Shown here piece after piece: positions 24,476 through 32,669 of a stretch of 43,251 nt of DNA (the first letter of the stretch is position 1; every line of letters begins with the position of its first letter). Both the position numbers and the translations under genes were made by a program. The stretch is from Muribaculaceae bacterium (GTDB lineage Bacteria; Bacteroidota; Bacteroidia; Bacteroidales; Muribaculaceae): contig JAGAUF010000056.1 in NCBI GenBank assembly GCA_017620885.1, positions 1 through 43,251 on the forward strand, given 5' to 3'. The notes below the pieces were generated by a model, which saw nothing but the letters and a program-made list of their open reading frames with translations, searched no databases and was not told where the DNA came from.

Positions 24476-26185
24476 TTATTGTCGGATTGCGGTATGCTGT
24501 TCAGCGATGCGGTTGGCGACGACTACTGCTTTGGAGATATGGTCGCAGATGTTTTCCGCCGGGATGAGGTCGATGATGTGTGATTTGTCGAGGCTTGCGC
24601 GGACGTTTTCCTGCACTCCTGAGAGCACGATTTTAATGTGTTCGCGGTGAGATGCTTCGATGAGAAGTTGGAGATTGTGCAGCCCTGTAGAGTCGATGAA
24701 CGGCACTTTTCTCATACGGATAATGCGGACAATAGGCTTCGAGTGTGGAGCAAGACGCACGATTTCGTCAAATTTGGTAGCAGCACCGAAGAAGAATGGG
24801 CCGTCAATTTCGTAAACAGATACGCCGTGGTTTAAAGTCAATACTTCGTGGGTGGCCATGTCGGTGCCTTCGGCGGCGTCGAGTTTATGTCCGTATTCAC
24901 GGACGGTGGTATTTTCTGTTACACGGCGGAGGAATACGACGACTGCGAGCAGCATACCGATTTCTATTGCTATTGTAAGGTCGAAGATGACGGTCAGGAG
25001 GAATGTGGCGAGCAGCACCCAGACGTCGCCTTTCGGATTGTCAGTCATGCCGACTACTGTGCGCCAGCCGGACATGTTATAGCTGACCATAACGAGGACT
25101 GCGGCGAGGCAGCACATCGGGACAAGATTGATGAGCGGCATCGCGAATAGGAAAATCAGCAGAAGAACAATGGCGTGTATGATCCCGGCTACGGGCGTTT
25201 TGCCGCCGTTGGTGATATTGGTCATCGTGCGGGCAATAGCTCCGGTCACGGGGATTCCGCCGAATAATGGCACGACAATGTTGGCTATGCCTTGACCGAT
25301 AAGCTCAGTATTATTGTTGGTGCGTGCTCCTGTGACGCCGTCGGCGACGGTTGCGGAGAGGAGTGATTCAATGGCACCGAGCATCGCTATTGTGAAGGCG
25401 GAGGGGAGGAGGAGGCGTATGGAGTTCATATCTATTCCGATGGAGTGAGGATGAGGGATGTCGGTAGCCATATCCCCGAAACGATCGCCGATGGTCTGAA
25501 TGCCTGTCACACCGAGATATTCCTTGAGGATATATACGAGAACTGTCACGATAACGATGGCTGTGAGTGCTCCGGGCAGTTTCTTTGAAATTTTCGGAGT
25601 GAAAATAATTATGAGGAGCGAGAGGATGGAAATTGCGGTAGTAGGAAGACTGGTAGAGGCAAAATTGCGTAAATAGACGCCCCATTTGCCGATGAAATCA
25701 CCGGGAACGTTTTCTGTGATTTTAAGTCCGAGGAAGTCGGGAATCTGTGTTGAGAAAATAGTCAGTGCGATACCTGCTGTGAATCCGACGACGATAGGGT
25801 AGGGAATGAATTTTATGACGGTTCCGAGCTTGAAAAGCCCGAGGAGTACAAGAATACATCCTGCCATAAATGTGGCGAGGGCGAGTCCCGTAAGGCCGTA
25901 CATCTGTATGATGTTGTAAACAATGATGATGAAGGCACCTGTGGGGCCTCCGATCTGGACGGTATTTCCACCGAGAGCGGAAACGATAAATCCTCCGATA
26001 ATCGCCGTTATCATACCGATTGTGGGCGAGACTCCCGATGCTATGCCGAACGCGACGGCGAGTGGGAGGGCGACAATACCGACAACAATGCCGGCGATGA
26101 GGTCGCGTTTGAAGGTGTCGAGGTTATAGTGTGATAATGAAGATATTGCGGCGGGGATGAAATCCGGTTTCGGAAATATGTTCAT
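24476..26185 (-). CDS. SulP-family anion transporter with STAS domain
   Basis: Inner-membrane transporter of 569 residues for sulfate, bicarbonate or another anion. The SulP entry signature DLIAGIVVGIVALPLAVAFGIASGV starts near residue 28 and is followed by TVQIGGPTGAF. About 12-14 hydrophobic segments reach residue 425. A cytosolic STAS domain follows (about 445-555), with VPFIDSTGLHNL around the conserved Ser of anti-sigma-antagonist-like domains. Bicarbonate versus sulfate cannot be decided from the sequence, and no carbonic anhydrase or sulfate assimilation gene is nearby. It is transcribed alone, between two hairpins. Confidence 0.9.
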   Translation of the reverse strand: MNIFPKPDFIPAAISSLSHYNLDTFKRDLIAGIVVGIVALPLAVAFGIASGVSPTIGMITAIIGGFIVSALGGNTVQIGGPTGAFIIIVYNIIQMYGLTGLALATFMAGCILVLLGLFKLGTVIKFIPYPIVVGFTAGIALTIFSTQIPDFLGLKITENVPGDFIGKWGVYLRNFASTSLPTTAISILSLLIIIFTPKISKKLPGALTAIVIVTVLVYILKEYLGVTGIQTIGDRFGDMATDIPHPHSIGIDMNSIRLLLPSAFTIAMLGAIESLLSATVADGVTGARTNNNTELIGQGIANIVVPLFGGIPVTGAIARTMTNITNGGKTPVAGIIHAIVLLLIFLFAMPLINLVPMCCLAAVLVMVSYNMSGWRTVVGMTDNPKGDVWVLLATFLLTVIFDLTIAIEIGMLLAVVVFLRRVTENTTVREYGHKLDAAEGTDMATHEVLTLNHGVSVYEIDGPFFFGAATKFDEIVRLAPHSKPIVRIIRMRKVPFIDSTGLHNLQLLIEASHREHIKIVLSGVQENVRASLDKSHIIDLIPAENICDHISKAVVVANRIAEQHTAIRQ

Positions 26186-26232
26186 ATACAGGGATTATTT
26201 TGATATACGTCAGATAGTGGAAATAAATACAA

Positions 26233-26267
26233 AGGGCGCATCAAAAACTCGCATTTTGATACGCCCT
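26233..26267 (-). terminator. tsf terminator
   Basis: A 14-bp stem (26233-26246 with 26254-26267) closes a 7-base loop, downstream of tsf. One position pairs only as G-U in the minus-strand RNA, which supports action on that strand. The left arm begins AGGGCGCATCA, identical to a hairpin after ilvE. Confidence 0.75.
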
Positions 26268-26290
26268 CTGAATATGTTAAACGGGGAGTA

Positions 26291-27283
26291 TTAGTCCTGA
26301 TTGAGGTTTACGCGCTTGAACTCAACGCAAACGAGGCCTTTTGCCTGATTTTCGAGATACTGTCCTACGGTGAGAGTAGCGTCGCGGTGATATTCCTGCT
26401 CCATAAGGACGTTCTCTTTGTAATATTTGTTGATACGTCCGTTTACGATGTTGTCGATCATCTGCTGGGGAAGGTTAGCAGCCTTCTTTTCAGCGGCTTC
26501 AGCCATAATCTGGCGAGCTTTGGCGGCGTCTTCTTCAGTGATCCAACCTTTGGTGATGTTGGAAGCGATGTGATCGTCGCTGTCGAAGTGGTTGGGGTTG
26601 AAACCTGCTTTCTTAAGAGCAGCCTCAACTGCCTTGTGCACTTGCTCAGTTTTGGTTTTTTCGACTGCGACTGCTCTCTCCTCATCGATGATAGCGGCGG
26701 GAACGGCTTCGCGGTTTACTGCTACGGGGTTCATAGCGGCTACCTGCATAGCGACTTCCTTGCCGATTTCAGTGGAGATGCCTTCCTGATTGAAACCTAC
26801 GATAGTAGCGAGCTTATTGCCGAGGTGGTCGTAGGAAGCAACGGAGGGAGCTTCAACGTATTCAAATGCGCCGAGTTCCATCTTTTCACCCGTTTTGCCG
26901 ATTTCGTCGGTGATGAGTTCAGCAACGGTGCGGCCTTCGATGGCGATATTCTTAACCTCGTCGAGCGTTTTTGCGCCGGCTTCGACTGCAGCTGCGAGGA
27001 TTTTCTTTGTGAGAGCGCGGAAAGACTCGTTCTTTGCAACGAAGTCTGTTTCGCAGTTAAGAGCTACGATAGCTGCATATCCGGGTTTAACGGCTGAGAG
27101 TACGCAGCCTTCTGCGGCGTTGCGGTCTTCACGCTTAGCAGCGACGGCCTGACCTTTTTTACGGATAATCTCGATAGCAGCCTGAATGTCGCCGTTGGTC
27201 TCGGCGAGGGCGTTTTTGCAGTCCATCATACCGGCTCCGGTCATTGTGCGAAGCTTTTTGATGTCTTCGATAGATACTGCCAT
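26291..27283 (-). CDS. tsf: Elongation factor Ts
   Basis: Nucleotide exchange factor that regenerates EF-Tu-GTP. It has both family signatures: the N-terminal UBA-like domain with LRTMTGAGMMDCKNALAE (residues 11-28), and ETDFVAKNESF (about 78-88) in the core that inserts into EF-Tu. At 330 residues it is longer than the 283-residue E. coli protein, through extra sequence in the C-terminal half, as is usual in Bacteroidota. It follows rpsB after 107 bases in the conserved rpsB-tsf order. Confidence 0.96.
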   Translation of the reverse strand: MAVSIEDIKKLRTMTGAGMMDCKNALAETNGDIQAAIEIIRKKGQAVAAKREDRNAAEGCVLSAVKPGYAAIVALNCETDFVAKNESFRALTKKILAAAVEAGAKTLDEVKNIAIEGRTVAELITDEIGKTGEKMELGAFEYVEAPSVASYDHLGNKLATIVGFNQEGISTEIGKEVAMQVAAMNPVAVNREAVPAAIIDEERAVAVEKTKTEQVHKAVEAALKKAGFNPNHFDSDDHIASNITKGWITEEDAAKARQIMAEAAEKKAANLPQQMIDNIVNGRINKYYKENVLMEQEYHRDATLTVGQYLENQAKGLVCVEFKRVNLNQD

Positions 27284-27348
27284 AATTAATATATAAAGTT
27301 ATGTGTAAGTCTTAAAAATACTTACGTGTGATAAATTAAAATTGAATC

Positions 27349-27381
27349 TGTCTGATCGTCCTTAAGAGGGACGGTCAGACA
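27349..27381 (-). terminator. Hairpin in the rpsB-tsf intergenic region
   Basis: TGTCTGATCGTCC and GGACGGTCAGACA form a strong stem with one imperfect position and a short loop. T-rich sequence follows on the minus strand. It lies between two co-transcribed genes, so it is probably a partial terminator that lowers tsf read-through, or an mRNA end stabiliser. A second small repeat, GTAAGT (27305-27310) with ACTTAC (27320-27325), lies nearer tsf. Confidence 0.55.
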
Positions 27382-27390
27382 ATTTAAACA

Positions 27391-28224
27391 TTACTCAGCG
27401 GCGTTAGCTTCCTCTTTCGGAGCCTCAGCCTTCACTTCCTCTTTGGGAGCGGCTGCGCGACGCACGCGACGACGTTTGCCGGGAACGTGAGCCTCTTCGG
27501 AAGCCTCTTTCTCTTCGGGAGCGTCTACTTTCTCTACTTTGTGCTCTTCAATGCCTTCAGCCATAGCGGAAACGAGTGCATCGAGAACAACTTCGATACT
27601 CTTGGATGCATCATCGTTAGCGGGGATTACGAAGTCGATGTCTTCGGGATCCGAGTTGGTGTCGACCATTGCGAATACGGGTATACCGAGACGCTTGGCT
27701 TCTGCCACAGCGATGTGCTCTTTCATTACGTCTACTACGAAGAGTGCTGCCGGAAGACGGCTAAGATCGGCGATAGAACCGAGGTTCTTCTCAAGTTTTG
27801 CTCTCTGACGAGTGATCTGGAGTTTCTCGCGCTTGGAGAGGTTGTCAAATGTACCATCTTTTTCCATTTTGTCGATAGCAGTCATCTTCTTGACAGCCTT
27901 GCGGATGGTGGGGAAGTTGGTGAGCATACCGCCCGGCCAACGTTCTGTCACGTAAGGCATGCCGATAGATTGTGCTTTCTCGGCGAGGACTTCTTTAGCC
28001 TGCTTTTTGGTTGCTACGAAGAGAACGCGTTTGCCTGACTTAGCGATTTGCTTCAGAGCTGCGGCAGCCTCTTCGATTTTAGCTGCAGTTTTGTAGAGGT
28101 CGATGATGTGGATTCCGTTGCGCTCCATAAAGATGTAGGGAGCCATAGCGGGATTCCATTTTCTTTTGAGGTGGCCGAAATGACAGCCGGCTTCGAGGAG
28201 TTGTTCAAAAGTGGGTGTAGCCAT
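27391..28224 (-). CDS. rpsB: 30S ribosomal protein S2
   Basis: Small-subunit protein. The sequence opens with the S2 pattern FEQLLEAGCHFGHLKRKWNPAMAPYIF and has IHIIDLYKT, GTKK-type VATKKQAKEV and the second signature PAALFVVDVMKEHIAVAEAKRLGIPVFAMVDTN (about residues 160-192). The core ends near 235. The last 40 residues are a charged Glu/Lys/Ala tail with a KRRRVRRAAA block, longer than in E. coli S2. It is first in the rpsB-tsf operon. The 243-base upstream gap holds the rpsI terminator and an unassigned leader. Confidence 0.97.
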   Translation of the reverse strand: MATPTFEQLLEAGCHFGHLKRKWNPAMAPYIFMERNGIHIIDLYKTAAKIEEAAAALKQIAKSGKRVLFVATKKQAKEVLAEKAQSIGMPYVTERWPGGMLTNFPTIRKAVKKMTAIDKMEKDGTFDNLSKREKLQITRQRAKLEKNLGSIADLSRLPAALFVVDVMKEHIAVAEAKRLGIPVFAMVDTNSDPEDIDFVIPANDDASKSIEVVLDALVSAMAEGIEEHKVEKVDAPEEKEASEEAHVPGKRRRVRRAAAPKEEVKAEAPKEEANAAE

Positions 28225-28380
28225 TTTTGGATTAAATAGTTTGTTTACGTTCTTAAAAAATCAATTCAGGAGTAGGGAACGTGTCCATCTCAAGAATTTA
28301 GATACTAAACACATGGGCCGAAACCCTTAAACGGAGTAAAATTTCCGACAAGCGGAGAAATTTCTCCGAAAAAATTTTCG
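28225..28380 (-). promoter_or_regulatory. Upstream leader region of rpsB
   Basis: About 150 bases between the rpsI terminator and the rpsB start. It contains a 16-base perfect palindrome CGGAGAAATTTCTCCG (28353-28368). I find no clean TAnnTTTG promoter, so the initiation site and any S2 autoregulatory structure are undecided. Confidence 0.3.
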
Positions 28381-28414
28381 GGCTTGCGGTGATGTACAAG
28401 TCATACCGCGAGCC
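28366..28414 (-). terminator. rplM-rpsI operon terminator
   Basis: A 10-position stem (28381-28390 with 28405-28414, one mismatch) closes a 14-base loop. On the minus strand it is followed by CGAAAATTTTTT, a clear T run. Confidence 0.75.
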
Positions 28415-28467
28415 TGTATAAGGATAAATTCCGGTTGTAAAGAGTTTTGAAACTCTTCCGGAAGTGA

Positions 28468-28854
28468 TTAACGCTTGGAGAACTGGAAGCGCTTGCGAGC
28501 TTTGGGCTGACCGGGCTTTTTACGCTCTACGGTACGCGGGTCGCGAGTCATGAAGCCTTCTGCGCGAAGTGCGGGCTTGTCCTCGGGGTTGATCTTAACG
28601 AGGGCGCGGGCGATAGCGAGGCGGAGAGCCTCGGCCTGACCCTTGTAGCCACCTCCGTCGAGGTGAACGAGGATGTCGTATTTGTCAGCTACATTGAGCG
28701 TCTGAAGGGGCTGCTTAACAACGTACTGGAGGATGGAAGAGGGGAAGTAAACGTCGAGGGGACGTTTGTTCACGATAATGTTTCCGGTACCTTCAGTGAG
28801 ATATACACGAGCTACTGCGGCTTTGCGGCGGCCGATTGCATTAATCTTTTCCAT
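28468..28854 (-). CDS. rpsI: 30S ribosomal protein S9
   Basis: Small-subunit protein whose C-terminal tail reaches the P-site tRNA. The 128-residue sequence matches the family throughout: INAIGRRKAAVARVYL at the start, GGGYKGQAEALRLAIARAL in the middle (about 67-85), and the basic tail RDPRTVERKKPGQPKARKRFQFSKR. The terminal Lys-Arg is conserved. It lies 5 bases after rplM, the usual rplM-rpsI pair. Confidence 0.97.
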   Translation of the reverse strand: MEKINAIGRRKAAVARVYLTEGTGNIIVNKRPLDVYFPSSILQYVVKQPLQTLNVADKYDILVHLDGGGYKGQAEALRLAIARALVKINPEDKPALRAEGFMTRDPRTVERKKPGQPKARKRFQFSKR

Positions 28855-28859
28855 CTCTG

Positions 28860-29339
28860 TTACTTGATTTTGTTAATGTCGATTTTTGTAGGGTTCTGAG
28901 CCTCGAAGGGGTGTTCCGGGCCGTTGAAAACATAAAGATTGTTGAGTTGTGCGGCTCCGAGACGAGTCTTGGGAAGCATACCTTTCACCACCTTGATAAA
29001 GAGGGGGTGCTTGCCGGCCTTGAGAGTCTTCTTGTAGGATTTCTTCATAAGGTCTGCAGGGGTGAATGTACGCTGGCCACCGGGATAGCCCGTATAGCGG
29101 AGATATTCGTGATTCTCGAATTTGTCACCTGTCATGATGACTTTGTCGGCGTTGATCACAATAACGTTGTCGCCACAATCCAAGTTGGGCGTGAAGGAGG
29201 GTTTGTTCTTGCCGCGCAGTACCATTGCGATAGCTGAGCAGAGACGTCCGAGCACTATGCCGGTAGCGTCGATAACCACCCATTCTTTCTTAATATTCTC
29301 ACGAGTGGCCGAGAGGGTTTTGTAGCTTAAAGTATCCAC
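28860..29339 (-). CDS. rplM: 50S ribosomal protein L13
   Basis: Large-subunit assembly protein. It has the L13 hallmarks WVVIDATGIVLGRLCSAIAMVLRGKNKPSFTP (about residues 20-51) and the signature LFIKVVKGMLPKTRLG (about 113-128). At 159 residues it is slightly longer than the E. coli protein (142), through a few residues at each end. It is first in the rplM-rpsI operon, driven by the strong promoter at 29451-29481. A leader of about 105 bases is a candidate autoregulatory RNA. Confidence 0.97.
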   Translation of the reverse strand: MDTLSYKTLSATRENIKKEWVVIDATGIVLGRLCSAIAMVLRGKNKPSFTPNLDCGDNVIVINADKVIMTGDKFENHEYLRYTGYPGGQRTFTPADLMKKSYKKTLKAGKHPLFIKVVKGMLPKTRLGAAQLNNLYVFNGPEHPFEAQNPTKIDINKIK

Positions 29340-29444
29340 CTTAAATACAGTGTTTTAAATGTTAGTTGTAAATGCGCGGTTCTCCTCTTTCCCAAGGCCA
29401 ATAGGGTCGGATTCGTGCCGCAATTGTCTCAACTGGATATAATC
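29340..29444 (-). promoter_or_regulatory. rplM leader, candidate ribosomal-protein autoregulatory RNA
   Basis: The mRNA leader between the predicted initiation site and the rplM start is about 105 bases and GC-rich in its middle. Read on the minus strand, GCGG before and CCGC after a roughly 38-base segment can pair, and CCC...GGG blocks pair inside. Ribosomal-protein leaders ahead of L13 have been proposed in Bacteroidia (recalled, not checked), so this is a reasonable candidate. Confidence 0.4.
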
Positions 29445-29450
29445 GGCGTG

Positions 29451-29481
29451 CAAAGGTAATACTTTTTTTTTATATGGCAAA
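29451..29481 (-). promoter_or_regulatory. Promoter of the rplM-rpsI operon
   Basis: On the minus strand TTTG (29481-29478), 19 bases, then TACCTTTG (29458-29451), a full match to the consensus. A run of nine T just before the -7 box on the plus strand makes the spacer A-rich on the coding strand. Confidence 0.8.
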
Positions 29482-29561
29482 ATATATTCGGTTTTTTTGC
29501 TATTTTTCACTTTCGGAGTCCTCCCGAAATCCAAAAGTTAATCTCAGGAAGAGGCGGATTA

Positions 29562-30983
29562 TCATGCGTCCGCGACCGGAACGAGACCTCTGCCGACGCC
29601 GAGACGAAGCATAAGAGCGTAGGCATCTTCGTGGGTGTTCTCGATTTCACAGTTCATGATGGCGTCTTTAATTTCCTGAAGAATTTCGCCTACGGTCTTG
29701 CATGGCGGAAGACCGAAAGTCGCCATAATTTCATCCCCTTTTATGGGATTCTTCCATGTGCGGTAGTCGTCTTTGGCTATTACCTCTGCAACGCGTTTGC
29801 GCAATAGTGCGAAATTGTCAAGGAAATTGCGCACTTTCTGGGGATTCTTTGATGTGATGTCTGCCTCGGCAAGAAGCATGAGATCATCGAGATTTTCACC
29901 GGCGTCTGTTATCATACGTCTCACGCCGGAGTCTGTGACGCCCTGTTCGCCAACCGATTGCGGACGCATGTGCATCCCGACGAGATTGGCTACATATTTC
30001 ATCTTGTCGTTCTGGGGCATCGTATACTTTCTGAACAGGCGCGGAATGAATTTCTGCCCGAGAAAATCATGGTTGCGGAAGGTCCATCCGGCTTCCTTAT
30101 CGTATCGTTTGGCGACAGGTTTGGCTATGTCGTGCAGCAAAGCGGCCCATCGCAGCCATACATTGTCGGAGACGCGTGCGATATTGTCGACTACCTGAAG
30201 CGTGTGGTAGAAATTGTCTTTATGACCGTGGCCGTCAACGGTTTCTATCCCCTTGAGAGCGGTCAGCTCCGGGAAGATAAGGGGAAGCAGCCCTGACATA
30301 TCGAGCAGCCTGAACCCGATGGAAGGACGGCTGCTTTTCAGTATCTTGGTAAGTTCTTCGTTGATGCGCTCGCGCGTGATGATCTCTATGCGTCCGGCAT
30401 TACGTTTGATGGCTTCGAATGTCTCCGGGAGAATTTTAAACTGCAGCTGCGTGGCGAAACGGATGGCGCGCATCATACGCAGCGGGTCGTCGCTGAAGGT
30501 CACGTCGGGATCAAGAGGCGTGCGAAGTATTTTTGCATTGAGGTCGTCGATGCCTCCGAAGGGGTCTTCGAGGGTGCCGAAATTCTCGGCGTTTACGCTG
30601 ACGGCCAAGGCATTGACAGTAAAATCGCGTCGTTTCTGGTCGTCATCGAGAGTGCCGTCCTCCACGATGGGATTACGGCTGTCTCGCGAATACGATTCCC
30701 GTCTGGCCCCCACAAATTCCAGCTCCAGCCCGTGATATTTCACCTGCGCGGTGCCATACGATTGAAATACCGACAGATGGGCGCCGCGGCCAAGACGTTT
30801 CGCCACAGCCTTTGCCAACTCGATTCCCGAGCCAACTGTCACGAAATCAATGTCTGACGACGGACGGTTCAGGAAGATGTCTCTTACATATCCACCTACC
30901 ACAAATGCGCGCCGGCCAAGATGGTCGGCCGTTTCTCCAACGATTTTGAATATGTCGTCCTTGAGCTGTGACGCGATGTTCAT
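29562..30983 (-). CDS. tRNA nucleotidyltransferase / poly(A) polymerase family with HD domain
   Basis: Class II nucleotidyltransferase that adds or repairs the tRNA CCA end, or adds poly(A). The head domain has GGYVRDIFLNRPSSDIDFV (residues 30-48), with the catalytic Asp44 and Asp46. ENFGTLEDPFGG and the RRDFTVNALA motif near 113-123 are also typical. The neck RFATQLQFKILPET and RERINEEL follow. An HD domain with LLHDIAKP near 285 is appended, as in many Bacteroidota enzymes (473 residues in total). CCA-adding versus poly(A) activity cannot be told apart from the sequence. Its start is 3 bases after the stop of the M24 peptidase gene, the last position of a seven-gene run. Confidence 0.9.
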   Translation of the reverse strand: MNIASQLKDDIFKIVGETADHLGRRAFVVGGYVRDIFLNRPSSDIDFVTVGSGIELAKAVAKRLGRGAHLSVFQSYGTAQVKYHGLELEFVGARRESYSRDSRNPIVEDGTLDDDQKRRDFTVNALAVSVNAENFGTLEDPFGGIDDLNAKILRTPLDPDVTFSDDPLRMMRAIRFATQLQFKILPETFEAIKRNAGRIEIITRERINEELTKILKSSRPSIGFRLLDMSGLLPLIFPELTALKGIETVDGHGHKDNFYHTLQVVDNIARVSDNVWLRWAALLHDIAKPVAKRYDKEAGWTFRNHDFLGQKFIPRLFRKYTMPQNDKMKYVANLVGMHMRPQSVGEQGVTDSGVRRMITDAGENLDDLMLLAEADITSKNPQKVRNFLDNFALLRKRVAEVIAKDDYRTWKNPIKGDEIMATFGLPPCKTVGEILQEIKDAIMNCEIENTHEDAYALMLRLGVGRGLVPVADA

Positions 30984-30985
30984 TG

Positions 30986-32170
30986 TTATTCTAAATTGGC
31001 GAGCTCCTCGGGGAAATTCGTAATATTTTCGAGTCTGTCCTCGCGTACTACGTAGGTGTTTTCTACGCCCGTCGCCCCGACGCCCGGAATGACGAATTTT
31101 GGTTCTATGGCGATAGTCATACCTGCTTCAAGCTTCTCTTTTCCACGCGGGGTGAGAACAGGCGACTCGTTGAGGTCGATGCCGACGCCGTGGCCTATGA
31201 AGGCTACCTGCTGGCAATGACCCATAAAGTAATCTGCAAGCCCTTCTTCTCCGGCTATCTCCATAGCGCGGTTATAGAGGTCGCAGGTCATAACCCCGGG
31301 ACGGGCCATAGCTTCCATCTCGCGCAGGATACGACGTGAACATTCGTGCGATTTCATTGCGATTTCAGGCACATCGCCAACACGCCATGTACGCGTCAAG
31401 TCTGACTGATAGCCGTTGAAAGCCCCCGACATATCCACCATCACGGTCATCCCCGTGCGGATAATTTCTCCGGATGCCCCTACCGGGAGAGCGGGCGACA
31501 TCCCTTCGCCACCCATCGAGAAATCGTAGGGCGAAGGCACGTCGGCGTTGTCGCCGACTAAAAGACTGCCGCAATTGATTTCCATCTGTGCGCCAAAGGT
31601 GCGAGTATATCCCAAGGCTCCTTCCAACCTGAGGTCATGTTCGATGGCTATCTGAAGCTCCACGTCCGACATACCCTCTACCCAGAGCTTTGGAATTCTC
31701 TCGTAGACCGCCATCTGATGACGCGCGTCTTCTTTCATCTGTTCGATCTCGTATTCAGTCTTCACCATGCGTGCGTTGCGAAGTACACCGGAACCGTTTC
31801 GGATTTCCGAGGCCGCAAACACTTTCTTAAGACGTTCAATCTCCGTATACGTCATCGCGTCATACTCCAGTCCGATGGCGGCCGGTATCGGGATGCCGAG
31901 TTTCGCCATTTCGTCGGGTATTTGCTCCGGTTTGCGTATATAGACGGTATTGGCTCCTTCGAGCTGAGACGGTTTGACAACAAAATAGATAGGAGCGGAC
32001 TCGCGGGTCACGAGAATATATCCCCTGAAATAACGCGCCGAAGCATAGAATATATTGGCGTTGGAGGTAATCAGCACTGCATCAAGCTCATGGCGCTCCA
32101 ATTGAGAGTGGATTTCCTCTGTCCGCAGTGCAATTTCGTTTTCAAGATGATCGGGAATTATAGGGTACAT
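30986..32170 (-). CDS. M24-family aminopeptidase (Xaa-Pro type)
   Basis: Cytosolic two-metal peptidase of 394 residues with the creatinase N-domain (about 15-130) and pita-bread catalytic domain (about 145-385). All five metal ligands are present: Asp246 in VMVDMSGAF, Asp257 in YQSDLTRTW, His327 in IGHGVGIDLNESP, Glu356 in IAIEPKF and Glu370 in TGVENTYVV. This supports Xaa-Pro aminopeptidase or dipeptidase activity, and no signal peptide is seen. The exact substrate is uncertain. It lies 4 bases after gldH and 2 bases before the tRNA nucleotidyltransferase. Confidence 0.88.
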   Translation of the reverse strand: MYPIIPDHLENEIALRTEEIHSQLERHELDAVLITSNANIFYASARYFRGYILVTRESAPIYFVVKPSQLEGANTVYIRKPEQIPDEMAKLGIPIPAAIGLEYDAMTYTEIERLKKVFAASEIRNGSGVLRNARMVKTEYEIEQMKEDARHQMAVYERIPKLWVEGMSDVELQIAIEHDLRLEGALGYTRTFGAQMEINCGSLLVGDNADVPSPYDFSMGGEGMSPALPVGASGEIIRTGMTVMVDMSGAFNGYQSDLTRTWRVGDVPEIAMKSHECSRRILREMEAMARPGVMTCDLYNRAMEIAGEEGLADYFMGHCQQVAFIGHGVGIDLNESPVLTPRGKEKLEAGMTIAIEPKFVIPGVGATGVENTYVVREDRLENITNFPEELANLE

Positions 32171-32174
32171 ATTT

Positions 32175-32666
32175 TTATCTGTTTTCGTGGTTGTTGAATC
32201 GTTTCATACGGATGCCGACATTGATTATTCCCGGTATCCGTTCTTGTTTCATCGCGTGGCCAAGTGTAATCTCATAGCCGGAAGGGAGACGCTTGTATGT
32301 GCGTAAACTCTTTGACACCTCATAAACTCCATGCGTGCCGCGTCCGAGCCATTCCCCTTCGGCATTGGAAAGTGCCACAGGGATTGTGTCGCGATGAATT
32401 GTTGTGCCGAAGGATGTCTCCTCCACCGCGACCCATAATGAATCGTAAGGTATGGCGTCGTTATGCCGCAAAATAATTTCAATTTCGTGGGAACCGATGT
32501 CGGTTGCGGAATCAAAGGGACACGGGTCGAACGAGAGTACTGTCATACGCCTCCAACCGTCCGAAGGGAGGTCGTGAAATTCCGAATATACCACGTCATC
32601 TCCCCCGCATCCGCAAAGCAAGAGAATGCAGGCAAAAATGATTAAGAGAGAGCGTTTTGGAGTCAT
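32175..32666 (-). CDS. gldH: GldH-like lipoprotein
   Basis: Lipoprotein of 163 residues, resembling the gliding-motility lipoprotein GldH of Bacteroidota. The signal peptide ends in a lipobox LCGC, with the acylated cysteine at about residue 20. The mature protein begins GGDDVVYSEFHDLPSDGW, and the family-like core includes HEIEIILRHNDAIPYDSLWV and GEWLGRGTHGVYE. In non-gliding gut Bacteroidales this gene is retained without a known role. It follows the PSP1 gene after 3 bases, the usual neighbour order in this phylum, and was assigned on sequence plus that order. Confidence 0.8.
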   Translation of the reverse strand: MTPKRSLLIIFACILLLCGCGGDDVVYSEFHDLPSDGWRRMTVLSFDPCPFDSATDIGSHEIEIILRHNDAIPYDSLWVAVEETSFGTTIHRDTIPVALSNAEGEWLGRGTHGVYEVSKSLRTYKRLPSGYEITLGHAMKQERIPGIINVGIRMKRFNNHENR

Positions 32667-32669
32667 CGT

